This document shows, in pieces, positions 5,742 to 7,222 of a stretch of DNA of 7,222 nucleotides; position 1 is the first letter of the stretch; each line of letters opens with the position of its first letter. The position numbers and the translations under genes were made by a program. This DNA comes from Candidatus Peregrinibacteria bacterium (GTDB lineage: Bacteria > Patescibacteriota > Gracilibacteria > UBA1369 > LOWO2-01-FULL-3): NCBI GenBank assembly GCA_018664365.1, contig JABJOK010000064.1, positions 1-7,222 on the forward strand. Direction: 5' to 3'. Below the pieces are notes generated by a model that saw only the letters and a list, made by a program, of their open reading frames with translations, did not search any database and was not told where the DNA came from.

Positions 5742-7222
5742 TTACGAAACCATCTCCAAATAACACTTCTCGCAATAAACTGGCTCAACCCGATCTGGAT
5801 TATAGGTAGACCTGACGTCTACACCACATTTATCACACGATCTTGCCCAAAGGCTCCACGGATTCCTCTTAGCCATTCTATCCTTATGCCTTTGCATAGG
5901 CGAAACACGTGGCAATGCAACTCCCAACTTTTTAAGAAGTCCTACCTCAGAAGTTATCACCTTATAGGCCTTTCCTATTTTTTCACATTTTATCGCTTTT
6001 CCAACAATATCTTCCCCAGCATCAGCAACTGCATCTGGTAAAACAACTCCATATCCCTCCATAACTTTCTCATCCTCGTCTTTCCATTTCCATCCATTTT
6101 CAAGTGCCTGCTCTTTCGTCATCGGAAAATATTCTTGAGCAACTGTTTCATTATATCCGAATGGAGTCATCTCTTTTGGGAAGAAATTTCCCCACTCACC
6201 ATTGGCCCTCATATGCTCAATGATTTTAGGCACTAATTCCTCATATTCTTCGCGAGAATACTGCTTGTTTAAAATGCAGTATTCCTTATGTCTTAGGCCG
6301 ATACTACCGAACAAATTTTTTGACTGCAGGCAGAGCTCACAATAGTACAAATTATTCTGATTTTCCCAACAATTCATGCAAAAATGACAGTCGACTAGTC
6401 CAAGTGCCGAACTTGCCATCTCATGGCAGAAACTCGAACCTTTTAGCCCCACGAAATCCCAATCCATACAATCCTTCGCATCATAGCAGTTGATCATGTT
6501 CCTGCAGTCCTCCAACCCCTTTCCGTTGTAACACATGTGAGTATTCTTACAATCTCTTAAGTAGTCACCCACCGAGTTCTCGCAGTTAACAAGCTCTAAA
6601 TGCTTCCTTGGTTGAGTATTCATGAATTCCTCAAATTCTACTTCAAACTTTTTTAAACCCGAATAAGTATCAAGACCTAACTCCTTAACCTTCATCTCAT
6701 ATTCCTCCTTAGAATAACTTTTATTAAAGATATGATGAGTCTTGTTTCTTAAATTCGCGCAACCAATACAGTCATGACATCCAATCATGTCATAACAAAA
6801 GGAAAGACCGCTCGAATTAATACATTTTTGAGAAAAAACACATCTATTACACTGATCACAGTTCAGACACTCATAACATTCAGTTGAATTATAAGTGTAA
6901 TCACAGTCCGCACATGCATAGTTATGATCACTAAATCTTGAATAAGAGGTGTTTTCATTAAAATCAGCGGTATATATGAGATAACAATTCTTATTACTAA
7001 AGGCCAAGTTCGAAAATTCACTATTTTCAGCACTAATATTATTAAGACTCATGCGTGGGACCTTAGACTGAAGCTCCTTAAACTGCTCCATAAACGGCCT
7101 GCTAAAATCTACCTCCATCGCATAATCAAACGGATCCCACTTATCTGACCACCAAACTTCCTGATCGTAAATCACGTAAGGACTATCCTTTGAGTACATC
7201 GAAACTATTTTTTTCTTAGAAA
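5742..7222 (-). CDS. Cysteine-rich modular protein, paralogue (5' end beyond right edge)
   Basis: The reading frame stays open through 7222, so the ATG at 7199 is internal: the codons before it read SKKKIVS and align with the paralogue at 1913-3538 just before its Met64. The visible part is about 493 codons, 485 of them from Met 7199, with 31 cysteines (numbering from that Met). It starts at the WWSDKWDP block and runs through a ladder CYECLNCDQCNRC (108-120, every third residue) and CHDCIGC (141-147). The two LR.K repeats lie at 149-168 and 301-320, each ending in YS[KR]EEYE. A C-terminal zinc-ribbon-like module holds CxxC at 455/458 and 476/479. It has fewer cysteines than its sister, several ladder positions being Asn, Ser or Tyr. 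The C-terminal insert at 370-400 is also longer. The stop is TAA, 61 bases before the regulator ATG. No signal peptide can be judged because the N-terminus is missing. The function is unknown; metal or cluster binding is inferred. Confidence 0.87.
   Translation of the reverse strand, partial: SKKKIVSMYSKDSPYVIYDQEVWWSDKWDPFDYAMEVDFSRPFMEQFKELQSKVPRMSLNNISAENSEFSNLAFSNKNCYLIYTADFNENTSYSRFSDHNYACADCDYTYNSTECYECLNCDQCNRCVFSQKCINSSGLSFCYDMIGCHDCIGCANLRNKTHHIFNKSYSKEEYEMKVKELGLDTYSGLKKFEVEFEEFMNTQPRKHLELVNCENSVGDYLRDCKNTHMCYNGKGLEDCRNMINCYDAKDCMDWDFVGLKGSSFCHEMASSALGLVDCHFCMNCWENQNNLYYCELCLQSKNLFGSIGLRHKEYCILNKQYSREEYEELVPKIIEHMRANGEWGNFFPKEMTPFGYNETVAQEYFPMTKEQALENGWKWKDEDEKVMEGYGVVLPDAVADAGEDIVGKAIKCEKIGKAYKVITSEVGLLKKLGVALPRVSPMQRHKDRMAKRNPWSLWARSCDKCGVDVRSTYNPDRVEPVYCEKCYLEMVS

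Noticed and set aside
5031..6041. Plus-strand frames opposite the TrmB-like and right-edge cysteine-rich genes
   Set aside because: They are shadows of well-supported minus-strand genes. The one beginning near 5733 is antisense to the conserved C-terminal zinc-ribbon module.
1..7222. Search by eye for tRNA, rRNA, CRISPR repeats and insertion sequences
   Set aside because: No direct-repeat array, transposase-like product, terminal inverted repeats or tRNA cloverleaf pattern was seen. Nearly all of the window is coding, with no gap above about 130 bases.

Overview
The window is AT-rich and holds six genes: two intact outer genes facing each other, a regulator and a sugar-binding-type protein between them, and two genes cut by the window edges. 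Everything points to a small-genome bacterium, most likely of the Candidate Phyla Radiation (Patescibacteria). The reasons are a family of very cysteine-rich, zinc-ribbon-bounded proteins that I associate with those genomes, a TrmB-type regulator with a degenerate C-terminal sensor, starts without Shine-Dalgarno sequences, and very short leaders. TGA is used as a true stop: it ends one paralogue exactly where its sister ends with TAA. This argues against the TGA=Gly lineages (Gracilibacteria, Absconditabacteria). The lineage call is inference from recalled family distribution; no search was run.

Layout. Positions 1-182 (minus strand) hold the first 60 codons of a cysteine-rich protein, running off the left edge. 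Positions 183-311 are a divergent intergenic region with a good promoter for the rightward gene and a palindrome next to it. Positions 312-1919 (plus) encode a PLP-dependent Cys/Met-metabolism enzyme with an unusual N-terminal extension of about 155 residues. Its last 7 bases overlap, tail to tail, the end of a complete 541-residue cysteine-rich protein (1913-3538, minus). Upstream of that, separated by only 15 bases, is a double SIS-domain protein (3554-4774, minus), and then a TrmB-like regulator (4901-5680, minus). The right end is filled by a second large cysteine-rich protein (5742-7222, minus) whose N-terminus lies beyond the edge.

How the parts may work together. The SIS gene and the complete cysteine-rich gene look like one transcription unit. 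The TrmB-like regulator sits just upstream with its own probable promoter and a possible weak terminator, so it could control that unit, the neighbouring cysteine-rich genes, or both. The cysteine-rich proteins have 49 cysteines in 541 residues (complete copy). They combine zinc-ribbon modules at both ends with a central duplicated cysteine ladder. The adjacent PLP enzyme belongs to a superfamily that makes or breaks sulfur amino acids, so a link through cysteine or sulfide supply is conceivable but unproven.

The most striking observations are: (1) the two window edges carry the N-terminal and the remaining part of the same protein family, breaking at the same alignment column; (2) the N- and C-terminal modules of the cysteine-rich protein are themselves homologous; (3) a run of eight cysteines is spaced exactly every third residue; (4) the SIS protein has a second, degenerate SIS half; and (5) promoters lie almost on top of the start codons.
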